This document shows positions 23,050 to 34,690 of a DNA stretch of 64,000 nucleotides, piece after piece. This DNA comes from Macropodus opercularis (lineage: Eukaryota > Chordata > Actinopteri > Anabantiformes > Osphronemidae). How positions within the stretch are numbered: the first letter of the stretch is position 1; each line of letters starts with the position of its first letter. The notes beneath the pieces are model-generated. The model ran no database searches and had not been told where the DNA came from. It was given only the letters and a program-made list of their open reading frames with translations. The DNA is taken from the NCBI GenBank assembly GCA_030770545.1, contig JAUCMP010000028.1:15255001-15319000 (forward strand), written 5' to 3'. A program made the position numbers and the translations under genes.

Positions 23050-23905
23050 GTACTCGATCATAATAACCAATAGCATTCACCCCACTCCACAACTAGCCCA
23101 TCGTTGTCCCCACCACCACCCCCTCTCCCTACCTTCAGACCAGGTGAGGAGAGAACTGAGGCGCCTAATCATCAGGAATCCTGTCCTGTAGAAGACCTCC
23201 TGTGTGGGTTTGGTTTCTAAGACAACGTACGCTAAGAAGCCAAACCACTACAGACCAGTTGCCCTGACCTCCCATCTGATGAAGACCATGGAGAGGCTCA
23301 TCCTCAGCCTCCTGCACCATCATCTACCTGCTGCATTGGGCGCTGACTCACCTGGAGGCTGGAACTGCTGTGAAGGTCATGTTCTTTGACTTCTCCGGCG
23401 CCTTCAACACCAGAAGCTGGAAGGAGCAGGAGTGGATGGACAACTAGTGGCGTGGACAACTTATCCCCCACCAACAGGCCACAGTACGCGAGGTTACCAA
23501 CAGACACAAAGACACTCAACCAGCTGCTCAGGAGGTTCTGTCCTGGCTCCACCGGACTCTGGAGGAGGATGTGACCAAGCTGACGTCCATCATGCTTCTC
23601 ACTGCATCAGACAGTGGAGGCTCTGAGCAGCTCCTTCAGTGGAGACTGATCCAGAGTCAGTGTAGGAAGGAGCCACAGATCCTTCATTCCACTGTTAGAC
23701 TGAACAACCAACCAGTCTAACAGCCACCGTGCAGATTATCTGCTATAGTTTATTTGGGACTTTATGTAAAGTAGCTTGTATTTGTAAAAATTGCAAATCT
23801 ATATAATGGGCAATTTTCTTTGCACACTTTCATTCTTTTGCACCTTAATATTTTTGTAGCTGTTTTTTCCCACTGTGGGATCAATAAAGAATCTTATCTT
23901 ACTAA
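23050..23905 (+). mobile_element. Degenerate non-LTR retrotransposon (LINE), RT fragment and 3' end
   Basis: The frame at 23204-23330 reads KPNHYRPVALTSHLMKTMER, the finger/palm part of a LINE reverse transcriptase. It is preceded by decayed sequence around QVRRELRRLI. After 23390 the downstream coding part (FFDFSGAFNT) has frameshifts and stops. The element ends with CCCACTGTGGGATCAATAAAG and a short TCTTATCTTA tail at about 23905, typical of fish LINE 3' ends. It is 5' truncated, internally deleted and inactive. Clade not determined. Confidence 0.75.
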
Positions 23906-24410
23906 GTTAGAAACAAGTTTAGGAACAAAACTGGGTTGTTAAGTCTGCACGCACAAAATTATGCAAGTATGCCAATGAAGGTTCAGACAGAGAGAGTGGA
24001 TTTAATTTAAAAAAATATAAAAAGATAAAAGGCAATAGTAAGAAAAGAACACTGATCAATTAATACTCTTCATAAAATGTTTAGCCTCTCAGACCCTTAC
24101 ATGCGTACGAAACGAAGGCAGGACCTGACAAGACAAACAAACAATACTCACGAGCAGCATAACCTGAACACGTACTAGTCAGCACAAAGCGACAAACCTT
24201 CAAGGTGAAGACCAGACCGACAAAGGTTTGTATGGCAGGAAGTCCTTTTATATGTCGACCAGGGTCCAGGCGCAAGTGACTGTCATTGATGGTGAAGGGG
24301 CGTAGCCAAGGTGAGCGACGAGGACAAAGCAGGAGATGAACAAAACCAAACGCTGAGATTCGTGACAATCACATTCATTCGTTTTTGTGTTTTTGGTTTT
24401 GGTTATATAG

Positions 24411-24416
24411 TTTATT
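24411..24416 (-). other. agrp2: Candidate agrp2 polyadenylation signal
   Basis: On the minus strand AATAAA begins 10 nt after the agrp2 stop codon (TGA at 24429-24427). If used, the 3' UTR would be only about 25-35 nt. A more distal site cannot be excluded. Confidence 0.35.
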
Positions 24417-24426
24417 AAACCAATGA

Positions 24427-26948
24427 TCATTTAGACTGAGGTCCAGGGACCTTCTGACCTCTAGGCCTGTTCGATAATCCTTCATGGTGAGATGCGTGGC
24501 CTTTACTTCCGACGTTTCCTCTCCCCGTCCTCCGGCAGAAGCAGATGGTCTTGAAGAAGCGACAGTGGCATGTGGTACACGGGTCGCAGCAGCCGGACTT
24601 GGGCAAACAGCTTTGTGTAAGCTGAGAGCACTTAAGCTTCGTAGGTTTGGACGCCGCTTTAGAAGCAGGAGAGAGGCCACTGGGAAAACCAGAGGCCACG
24701 TTGTGCTTCTGGAAGGTGAAGAGAACAGAACCAATAAGAGAACATCAGCAGCGTGAAAGACGACGCATTGATGCATAGAGCTGCAACTCACCAGCACACC
24801 GGGCTTGTGTCGTTCATGCTGTCTTCTCCTGGCAAACAGTGGCCTTTGCCTGCCTTCGCTCAAATACCCTGCAGAAACAACATCATGACTACGAAGTCGT
24901 CTGCTGCCATCCTGCCATCGCACATTGCCCTCCAGCCTGGTGGGTTCTTCGTTGTTTGTTGGTGTACAAGGGGTTTTCTGTTCGGAGGAGTCGCTCGTCG
25001 TTCTGTGTTTCTCGACTGAGCTCTAAGTTTTACTTGTCCTAGGACACAGCGACCATGTAAGAGGAACTATGTCTTCATAGACGGTTTCAGGGACCTTGGT
25101 CTCTGGTCTGAGCTTTACTTTGGGTGCAGCACTGTCATCCAAGCTTCTCGTTCCCACCACTAGATGGCGGAAATGTAAGGACATGGACTAGTACTGCCCT
25201 TCATAAGTTCAAGTGTCATCCAGCCATTGTCAGTTTGAAAGATTAGCATGTTCTTTCCAGGGAACTCAGCATAGTAACCCTTTAGACACATTTGACAATT
25301 TTTATTGTCAATTTGTCAAATTTTATTGTCAATTATTGTGGTTGAAATAAAAACCTTAATGCCAACCGAGAAGGGCCTCGCCGTCATGGACACGCTTTCA
25401 ATTTCAAACTCACAGCCTGATCACACTGATGTTTCGCAGTAACAGCAGCATTTCAAACGGGTCAGACTCGATTGGTGAAACGCATGCTGTGCTGTATAGC
25501 GCAGGGCCTTCCCCTTTCAGATCATTAAGCGCTAATCAAACACCTTTCGAAGCCTCCAGATGGTTTTGTGTTGCCTGGATGTTGTAAACCTGACAAGCGA
25601 GTGCTAAACTATAAACCAGGCATCATCTTGTGGCACATGCAGAGCTTTACAGCTTTACAGCTGGGCGCTAATGACTTCAGTTCATCTTTTGCTAGTTCAC
25701 ATGAAGGCTGCAGCAACAACTCACAGTCAGATAGTGAGAATGGGCAGCATCCAGTCTCATTCAAAACTCCTGTCTGTTAGTGTAACTATGAAAGGATAGA
25801 GGCAGGAGTTCATGACAGCGGGTTATGGCACTAAAACGGCTCTAAAACGAAGATTTCATGTCAACAAGCAAGTTCCTATACAAAGCAAGTAAATCAGTCA
25901 GTGTACAAGAATCCTGCCTAGTCTGGAAAACAGCTGAACATTAATCAGGTTGCTACAGCCACATTAATTAATAATAATATTAAAATCAATTATTATATTA
26001 TTGATTAAAACAAACCCAGGTTTCTCTTCAGCACCGTAGCCGGACTGACTAAGAGTCGTCATTGTGTTGAGTCTAGTATCCCTTTAAATCTCAGCAGCAA
26101 TGACTTTATAAATTTCTTTGCAAAAAATGATCATGAAATTTAAGAAAAAACAGATGAGACTGTTTCTGGAAATGGCATAAATCAAAAAGTGTAAGACCCC
26201 TGTCTTACTTAACCCTGTGGGGCCTTCGAGGGGTCAAAACGACCCCACTGTAAAAAGCTCAGAAACACACCAGGGTTGGATCAAACAGCCTTGGTGGGTG
26301 TTACAGCCAAGCAATGAACACGTGGGACTATGATGAACAAGTTCATCCAACCGTGTTGTGATTTATCGGCTGTTTCATCCAACCCTTGTGTGGTTTTTGA
26401 GCTTTGAGTTCCCCCCGTTTTCATTTTGACCCCTCGAAGGCTGAACGAGGTTAAACTGCTTTTCTCCCATAGATCGTATCCAGTTAACTTCAGTAAGTCA
26501 CTCATCCAAACCATTTCTCTTGGTCCCAATCTTCACAGACTTGACCTTTCATCATAGTAATGTGTCTCTGCTAACAGGCTACGTACCACAGGCTTTTAAG
26601 GTTGCTGCAGTCAAACCTCTAGTTAATTCTCTGCCGTGTGTACAGTACTAAAGTAATATTTTTGTGTAATGTTCCTTCAGGTGACTGTGGTGTGATTTGG
26701 CTGTAACGCAGTGTTGTCTGTTGCATGTGACTGTAATGTGGCATATTAGTCTACATGTTGTCATCCTGTCATTATTTCAGAATGTGCCGTCGGAGCCACT
26801 GACCGAGCAGCGGGGCGGCCGCGCACTTACCTGCGCTCTGGGCAGCGTCAGCTCCGCCGCCCGACGAACCGTCGCGGTCCTTGCGGCCGAAGATTCCGGC
26901 ACCGACCAAGTGACAAACGCACAGACCCAACACTGCGGCTTTGAGCAT
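24427..26948 (-). CDS. agrp2: Agouti-family secreted melanocortin antagonist (agrp2/asip2b)
   Basis: Agouti-family peptides are secreted and antagonise melanocortin receptors. Exons are 26948-26831, 24868-24792 and 24708-24427, joined in phases 1 and 0, giving 158 aa. Residues 1-18 (MLKAAVLGLCVCHLVGAG) look like a signal peptide. Exon 2 carries the basic motif RPLFARRRQHER (48-59), typical of the fish AgRP2/ASIP2 type. Exon 3 carries the cysteine-rich domain, C92 to C123, with GCCDPCTTCHCRFFKTICFC; RFF at 115-117 is the receptor-contact motif. Only nine cysteines are present; AgRP and ASIP have ten, the last beyond CFC. The C2-C3 loop is five residues instead of six. A 35-residue basic tail follows C123. 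Its place beside wwp1 fits known agrp2 synteny and argues against asip1 or agrp1. The exon 1-2 link crosses a 2-kb intron and rests on phase agreement; an extra small exon is possible. Confidence 0.87.
24873..26200. other. agrp2 intron 1 (largest part)
   Basis: No further agouti-like exon is seen. The interval contains short AT-rich inverted stretches (25965-26010) and simple direct repeats (for example 25300-25340), but no recognised gene. The intron continues to 26830 and includes the TTAA-flanked element. Confidence 0.4.
26209..26454. mobile_element. piggyBac-type palindromic MITE with TTAA ends
   Basis: A 238-bp segment (26213-26450) is bounded on both sides by TTAA, the target site of piggyBac transposons. 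Its two halves are inverted repeats: the left begins CCCTGTGGGGCCTTCGAGG and the right, read in reverse, begins CCTCGTTCAGCCTTCGAGG. Both continue with GGGTCAAAA. Homology extends inward for about 80 bp (AAGCTCA, CCAGGGTTGGAT, AAACAGCC). It has no coding capacity, so it is a non-autonomous foldback element in agrp2 intron 1. Confidence 0.8.
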
Positions 26949-27129
26949 CCTGGCTGCTCGCTGCGCTGAGGAGTGAAGACCGAAGCGGCACCGGGAGCGA
27001 AACTGCGCCTCACTCGAGAGAAAGATCCACATGCGCGACGCGCGACGCGCGCCCCCGTTTGTCCTCGCGTCCTGCTCCACGTTCCCCGTCCAGACAATCT
27101 CATTTCAACTAAACTAAGTTTCATTTTTT

Positions 27130-30100
27130 CAATGATGGAGAAATCAGAGGTGGTGCAAGCGCATGTAGTAAGTAAAAAGCTGTAAGATTCAGTTTAAGTA
27201 CAACGTGATTTACTCATTTCAGTTACTGGTATCTGGTTTATTTCTAACAATAAAGTGTCTGCGGTCACATTCGTGAGCTGTTTTGAAGTAAAAGGAGCAG
27301 AACATGGACCTGCTCTTGTAAAGTATCGAGATATAGCATCTGACTTGGATGCACATGTGAGAAAATGAAGCTGAAGGTCTCGAAACACAGATGTTTTAAT
27401 CCCATACGGATCTTTTTTCTTATCATTTGATTTCAATTGTTTGACTTAGGAAGTAATAAATGTTAGATCTGGTTTTTATGGTTTTCCTGGAACCAGAAAA
27501 CCAGTTGTGACCCAGTTTTGAAAAACATTCATTAAGACATATCATTAAGCCACTTGTTCATTTTTTATTTTAACTTTCTTCAAATCTCTGACCAGACGTT
27601 GTAACAGACTGTGGCTTCGGGTTAGGAATGTTAACAACTACTGTAACTAAAGTATCAACCTCTTAATTCCTGGTCCCTCTAGTTGTGTCTAGTTGTGTCT
27701 AGTTGCTCGTGAATCTTTGAGCGCTGACTTGTGCTTTCTGGGTGGGTTGGTGAAGTGGACCTTCCAGGTGTATCTATACTAAAGCTGCACCCAGGTGAGA
27801 TCCATTTAACTAAATGGACGAATATTAAAACCAACTGGCTGAACATGTGTTGAGCACTGGCTGAGCACTTGATACTTACACAAGCACGTTTCTCAGTGTT
27901 TTGTTTTTAACGACTTTCTTTCACTATTTTATAGAACGATTCTTTTCTGTGGATTCGTGTCAACGGATCCTCTGCTGCCAGAAAACTTTCTAGACATGTG
28001 TGACTGTTGCATCATACAATCTGGAGCTACCACGGAGTCTAACCACATAACACAACACTTTCATGCACTCAGTTCAGTCTTATTTCAAGGAATGGTACCT
28101 TTCAATGAGCAGTTAAATAATCCACTTTAGTCTGTCAAACCAGATCTGAACCAGATGCTTATTTCCCCAGACAAACATTCTATTCAACAGCTATTTGCGC
28201 AGCAGTTTGATTTATGAATCTTAAAATGACCTTTAGCTTCAGTAGGAGCGTGATTGGTTTCTTTGGTTAAAGGGCTTTTTCTCTTCACTGGTGCCTAGTG
28301 CTGCTTAAGGGGTGTTGTTGGGTTTCTGCCTTGTGATGATTTTACTGTGATTTGATGGCATATACATACTAAAAATAAAAATTAAAAAATTAAAATAAAT
28401 TGTAGGACGCTGCACTTAAGGCGACACAATAGGAAGCGTATGCATTTATATCTGTCTATATTGAGAATATAATAACGGCTGGTATGTTTGTTTACTGTCC
28501 AGGTGCAACCGACTCATACAGTTCATGTATTTGCTCACATTGTGTTGTACACAGCGATACACATTTGCTTCCCAAATGTTTGCTGGTTAAAAAATTCCCA
28601 TAAAGTTCATCACTTCTTCATCCATCCATGGCTTGTGTCTGGCGGCAGTAAACATCTGGCTTTATTTATTTTCTGCACGACGGCCTTATCTAACGTGTCC
28701 ATCTCACTGCATGAGACAGTGTTTACATATTGAAATATTAAACAAACTTTAATACGTTTAAAGTTACCTTTGGATAAGACAACATTGCAAATGGTTCTTA
28801 GTGCGTTGGACCCTGTGTGCTTTGATGTTGTACAGTACATATCTTCATGATGCAACATATATGTTCAATAGAAGACAGATGTGGACTAAACCTTTGTTAT
28901 GCTAAAGATATGGCTGGAGAGAAGGAAAAGACTGAGGTTTAGCTGTTATGACTGCCTGCAGCGACCTAATGACAGCGACCCGGCTCTGGACAGTGTGTCT
29001 AAAATGGATGGATCTGTCTGTTCTTTATCTCTAAAACCCCAGCAGGTTAGTTTAAAATGCATTTATCAAACAGATCCAATTTGCGTGTGTTAAGAATAAA
29101 AAGTTAATCATGGAGATCCCCTGGGTTCTGTGCTTGGACCAATGCTTTTCACATTATAACTGTCTGCCTTAAATCTTTTAGTTAACACTTTAATGACACA
29201 TTAGTCAAACATCAAGCTCACATTAAAGCAGGAGTCAGTTTAATGTTAATGCAGCCCACTGCTACAGCCAAGATACTGCTAATAAGCGTCTCCAGCAACG
29301 TGCTCCACGCGTCCGTGTGAACATCAGTCGTGCGTCACGGTGCCAAAAACCTTTGCTTTTACACACATAACAACTTAACACACAACAGATACACACATTA
29401 AAACTACAACACCTGAACATAACGAACACATAGCTATTCTAAATCATAAACAGTGGGACAGCGGTCGCACCCACAATGCACCGGGCTGCTACAATAGGAT
29501 TTTATTATTTTAATTTTTTTTTATTTTCAATGAACACTATTTTAAGAATGTCTGTTAAGTTTTCAACTGTAACATTTGAGAAGATTAGATTTTATTTTGT
29601 GAAATACGTGATGCCCAACCTCAACCAGACTCTGCCTCCTGTGGCCCCCAGGTAATTTGAGTCTGAGGCCCCTGCATTAAAGACAGAAAGGCCTGGATGT
29701 CCGGTAAAAACAGAGGGTACAAATGTCATGACCTCCTCCTTTCTGCAGGCAAAGCTGATGGTCCCACCAAACTGTGCTTGATTCCTGTTCTTGTTCTGGC
29801 TCCGTCTTTACCCCGTCCACTCTGAGCCTGTTTCTTCAGTCAAAGGCAGATTTTCCTCTCCACTGGCTGCTCAACAAGGATTTGCTTCAAAGTTGTATTT
29901 TTATATACTTATACTTAAATCCTACATTATGAAATGCCTCGAGGTGAGTTTTGCTGTAATTTGGTGCTATATGATTAAACAAAACTACAGAAAGTCACTG
30001 TCCTTATAATGTACCTTGAGTGAATGAGATGTGGCAACATCACATTGAATGAATCATGCTGGCAAGTATCCACTTGAAAATAAGCTGAGCCTTGCATTCA

Positions 30101-33100
30101 AGCGATGCTGATTGAAGCTGTGCAGTGCCTTTTCACTTTGGTGAGTGAAGGCTTTAAAAGCATCTTACGAGCACACTGGGTCACTTTTAAGGACGTGTAG
30201 ATCATGGCAGAGGAATGATTTGACCCGTCATGGGGCCCAGCAGATTTATGATGGAGTAAATCTGCTAGACAACCACCGTGGGGCTCCAGTGTAAATCAAA
30301 ACATCACCTACACCGACAGGAGCACTAAGCCTCCATAGGAATGCTGACACGTTTGGTACATTTCCCTATGTAGCGATAGCTGCCAGGAATACAATAAAAC
30401 CTGCTTTATTTCACAAACTAAAGTACAGTTAACTGTGTTTCATCAAATGCTGCGGCAGTGAGAGCTTTATACACACATTTAAAAAGTTTGGAAGGTGGTG
30501 TCGGTCCTTCTACTCACAACAAAACTAAGCATTCTTGAGAAATGAGATATTTGGGCTCATTCGGTTAGACTGAAAACGCAGATGTCTTGTTCCTTATGGA
30601 ACATGAAACACATTTACACCCCAAAGACCCATTTAAATAAGTGGAAGTGTATGATATGGCCACTGTGAAGGTAAGGTACAACCAGGAAATAAATGTCCAA
30701 CATGACACAGTTCAGCCAGGATCTTAAACTAAAGCAAACTGTCCACAAATCAAGTAACTTATATCGTGACGAGCTAACGAAAAGAACCATCTCCGATAAG
30801 CGAGAGCGTCATTGCTGGCATTGAAAATCTAATCTCATTAATAGAATGTCGTGGCTTTTGTTGCAGCAGGCTCTGATATATGGACTTTGTGATGTAGCTA
30901 AATGTGGTTTAAACATTTTATTGGTCATTTTTTGTGAGAACTAAATACTTTCAGATAAACATTTGCTATAGCATGTGTCGTATAATACAATATCTCTTTT
31001 CCAGTAAATTACCCCTTTATATCCAAAACAAGACCAATTCTGAACATAAGACAATCATAATGCAAATATAGATGTGTACGGGAAATAAGAATATTAATGT
31101 TAATGTATATTACAAAAGCATATTGGTTGAGTCTCTCAAGCAGTGATACGTGTCATTTTAAAATCCTTCAACGACACATGAAAGAAATTCAAGGCACTTC
31201 CTCTTTCATTGACTATACATGTAATTATGCGTGAAGGCAATTCACACAACACGATGACATGAACAGAACACAAGAACACACTGGATCCAGTTGGGGAAAT
31301 AAAGACAGACTCAGTGATTAAAAAGGCACATTTCTATCTGAAATACATGAAGTATTACAAAAAAAGCTGGCTAGCAAGCAAATATCATGTGTCGCTACTG
31401 TATGTATCTGATATGTATAAAGTGCGTGATGCGACCTTTGTCCAGGCCTGATTTGGGATAATTCGTTCACACTACCATGCAGGACACCTCACTGGAGTTG
31501 AAAATATGGCTTTTGGGAGGACATGTAGGCGCATTAACAGTCTTCATGGTGGTACAGCACACAGGGCTGAACATTGGCTTCAGTCACCAGCACTAAGATT
31601 CTGCATCTTCGCTTCAAGTTCTCAAATCCTACCAACCAGCCAACTTTTACAGACTGGGACAAGTGATAAAATCCGTCAGGTCGACCCATATGGACGCTGA
31701 AAGCGTGAAGCAGCCTTAAGTCGCCGCCGTCTTTTAAGAATAGCACCAGTTTGATACCAAGGAGCATCATTCTGCACTCTCTGACTGAAGCAATCAAACA
31801 TTCTCTGAAATCACCCAAATGATTCGTACGGGTATCTCACAGTGCAGGTGGATTTTATGTGCTGGGATTTTGAAAAAAAGTTGCCTTAAAATGACTTTAC
31901 AGCAGTATGCGGAAGGATACTCACTAAAATCTCTCACAGTGCAGTTTCTGAAACCTCCTGAGTTACCAGTCTAAATTTAAAGAGGCGTTACTAAGTATCT
32001 GAAATGTATCTGAGCATTACAAACAACTTATTCAAATTGTATTACAATACCAGCAGAAATGAACTATTGGGATATCTTGAAATATTTCACATGGAGTCTC
32101 CCCAGTAATTACGATTTCTGCACAATATTTCTAAAGAGACGCTGAGCCACTGATAGTAGTTCAGGTCCAAGCTACACTTGATTAACAGGCAAGTAGCCAG
32201 AAGAGGTTGAGTGTTGTTGGTGACAAATCTATGTAATTAATGCCCAAGAAGAAAACTATGGAGCACTGTGAAAGGTTAATGTATAAAAGTGTTGCTGTTT
32301 GCTCAAAGATCAGCAGTAGGAGAAATGTCCTTGGCTCTTCTTTCGGTACAGTGTGTTGCAGACTGTCTCTCACAGGACTTGGTTTGATCGCAAATCACAC
32401 ATGGCACTAAAAACACAAGTGAATGAAGGATTTAGTGGGGACTCATGAAAGTACGAAACAGCTTTTGAAGAAAGAAGGTCCATCTATACCCGTGACAGAC
32501 AGCAGCAGTACAAGGACGCGGAAGCACCTACAAACAGAAAGGGAGTATTCCTCTGTCAGACCTGCCCAGGCTTAACCTGAGGCATTTCCTTTATCCTACA
32601 CTTTATTACTCTACAGCCACGTGGGGGAAGTGTTTCTCCATGAAGGAATGTATGTCTGCAGAAACTGAAATGAAGCGTGACTGTCAGTTGTAAGGGTAAT
32701 CTTTTAGCCAAGACGCCAAACTTCAATCAAACAGTTTCAACCTGGTGGGTGTGGGAGAAACTTCACAGGTGAGATCTATAGAAATCCCAACACAATTCTC
32801 ACAGGAAGGTGTCAGATAAAACTGATCAAACAGGGGGGAACACGAGGTTTAAGTATACCGACTCCTTTAACGGTACACGCAGACTTTTAGCGAAAGGGTG
32901 AGTCGGTTCCAACCAGAAGGAGAAACAGTGACTGCAAAGGTGTGATGTGTGGAGGATGAACACAACAGTGTGTGGAGGGCTTTAGCGGAAAGAGGGCACA
33001 AGAAGAATCGGGGAGGAGACCACTGCCGGTGTCAGTGTTGTGGCTTCTGATGGTGGAGCTGGGTCACTTGGATGACAGGAGGAGAAGCACTGAGCAACGG

Positions 33101-34690
33101 CCCACACCAACAGACAGAGGATCGCACCAGCTGGACCTCACACCTGCCACTGGAGAAACAGAGATATTACAAACCAGCGCCTGACTCAACACACGACAAA
33201 TGTGCACCTTCAGACAACATGAGGGTAGACAGCCGGACAGAATGCAAGAAGAAAAGGACAGTAGAACAAAGGTGCCACAAACATGTGAGACATTCACGTC
33301 AAAGTACCGACACACACAACACCAGCAAGTGTTTCAGTGGCAAAGCCATTGCTCACACTTCCGTCAGCTTCAGATTAAGATTCTTAATGTATCCTTCTCA
33401 TCCAATCTGACAAAGGTTGACAGGTTCATGGCCAAAAAAACCTAAATTAAAACCTGACCTTCTCCCTAAGATGTAGTGATGTGCTGCTGATGTACAGTTT
33501 CACACTTTACTATCAAAATTAAGTTCTGATAAAACTTTGACTAAGACGACAGAGGAGAAGAGGAAAAGGGAAAACTGGAATCCAACGAACTACAACGCCC
33601 GCAGTTGAGTGAAGAGCCGTTACTAACATGTGTTAGTCATGTATGACGCAGAGGAGCAGTGCAGCGCGCCAAACATTCACGAGGACCAGAACAATGCAGT
33701 ACAATGAATAAACATAGCACAGATGGGGACAAATCATTTTCAGCCCACTTACAACTTCACATGCCAGGCATTATGGCACCAAGCTTCAAGATCATCAAAA
33801 TTCATTTCGACAGCTGACAGAAATAAATACTCAGAGTCCATAAAGTAGCTACTTTGGCCAGTTACACTCAGTAAGTGTACTGAAAGTGAACGCATCCCAA
33901 CCTTGAAAAGCTGACTGCAACCTCCTAAAAGAAGTCTGTACAGGAACAGAAGGCAAAGGGATGCTTTAACAGCCTTACATGGAAAACAGGACACCAGTGT
34001 TACAGTACAGCAGAAACGCACAGATGCATGTTAATGAGAAGAAGAAACTGGAAAATGAAAGGGATGTTTGCTGGTATATGAAGTACCTCACACACTATGG
34101 GGACCTTTTTCAGACGGGAGCTTCAGCGCTGTGAATCACGAGGGCAAAACAAGAAGGCAAAACATTTTTAAAACGCTGAACTTCTGTAATAGCTGAGGTA
34201 GAGTGATCTTAACACGTTCAAATGGCAAATGTTCGCCTTTAAACAAATCACAGATGTGTTGAAATCTCAAAATATTTTTGTTTTTCCATTTCTTTTAACC
34301 TGGAAACATGCCTGAAAAAAAGCGCAAATGTTATGAGCTATTAAATTGATGGATATTGGACAAGAGCTAGATTAAATAATTAAATACATATCTCTGTAAA
34401 AGCAGATTCACTTAGCTTTTCTTGCCAATATATTTTTAGGCCTATATTCAAAAAACCCACACAAATCATTTTTATCTCCCCATCTGCTGCACATTAGGTG
34501 TGTTCAGCAGTAAATGGGGCATCAACCTCGCCGAAGATAAACAGACTGAATTGTAGTTCAATTAAATGCAAGATCCAACATCAGTGTGTTAATGTGTCTT
34601 CATCAGTGCAGAATTTGAGCCAAGCGTGTCCACCTCAGCGTGGTCGTTTACATGAACCGTGTCGTCTGCGGTGGCGTTGGCATGCAGTAT
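27130..34690. other. Gene-free interval between agrp2 and the snx16 stop
   Basis: About 7.5 kb with no supported coding exon on either strand. The open frames have no family resemblance and no paired splice sites. The right part probably includes the snx16 3' UTR: minus-strand AATAAA hexamers at 32602-32607 and 30917-30922 are candidate ends. The left part is upstream DNA of agrp2 and may hold its regulatory elements. No strong repeat structure was seen. Confidence 0.4.

Noticed and set aside
26777..27124. Longer open frames reading through agrp2 exon 1
   Set aside because: They overlap the signal-peptide exon in another frame or extend it upstream without a start context. The ATG at 26948 gives a proper signal peptide and the donor at 26831 fits exon 2 in phase.
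31506..31818. Overlapping frames of 64 and 94 codons on opposite strands
   Set aside because: Neither has a recognisable motif, and both lie in the probable snx16 3' UTR or intergenic DNA.
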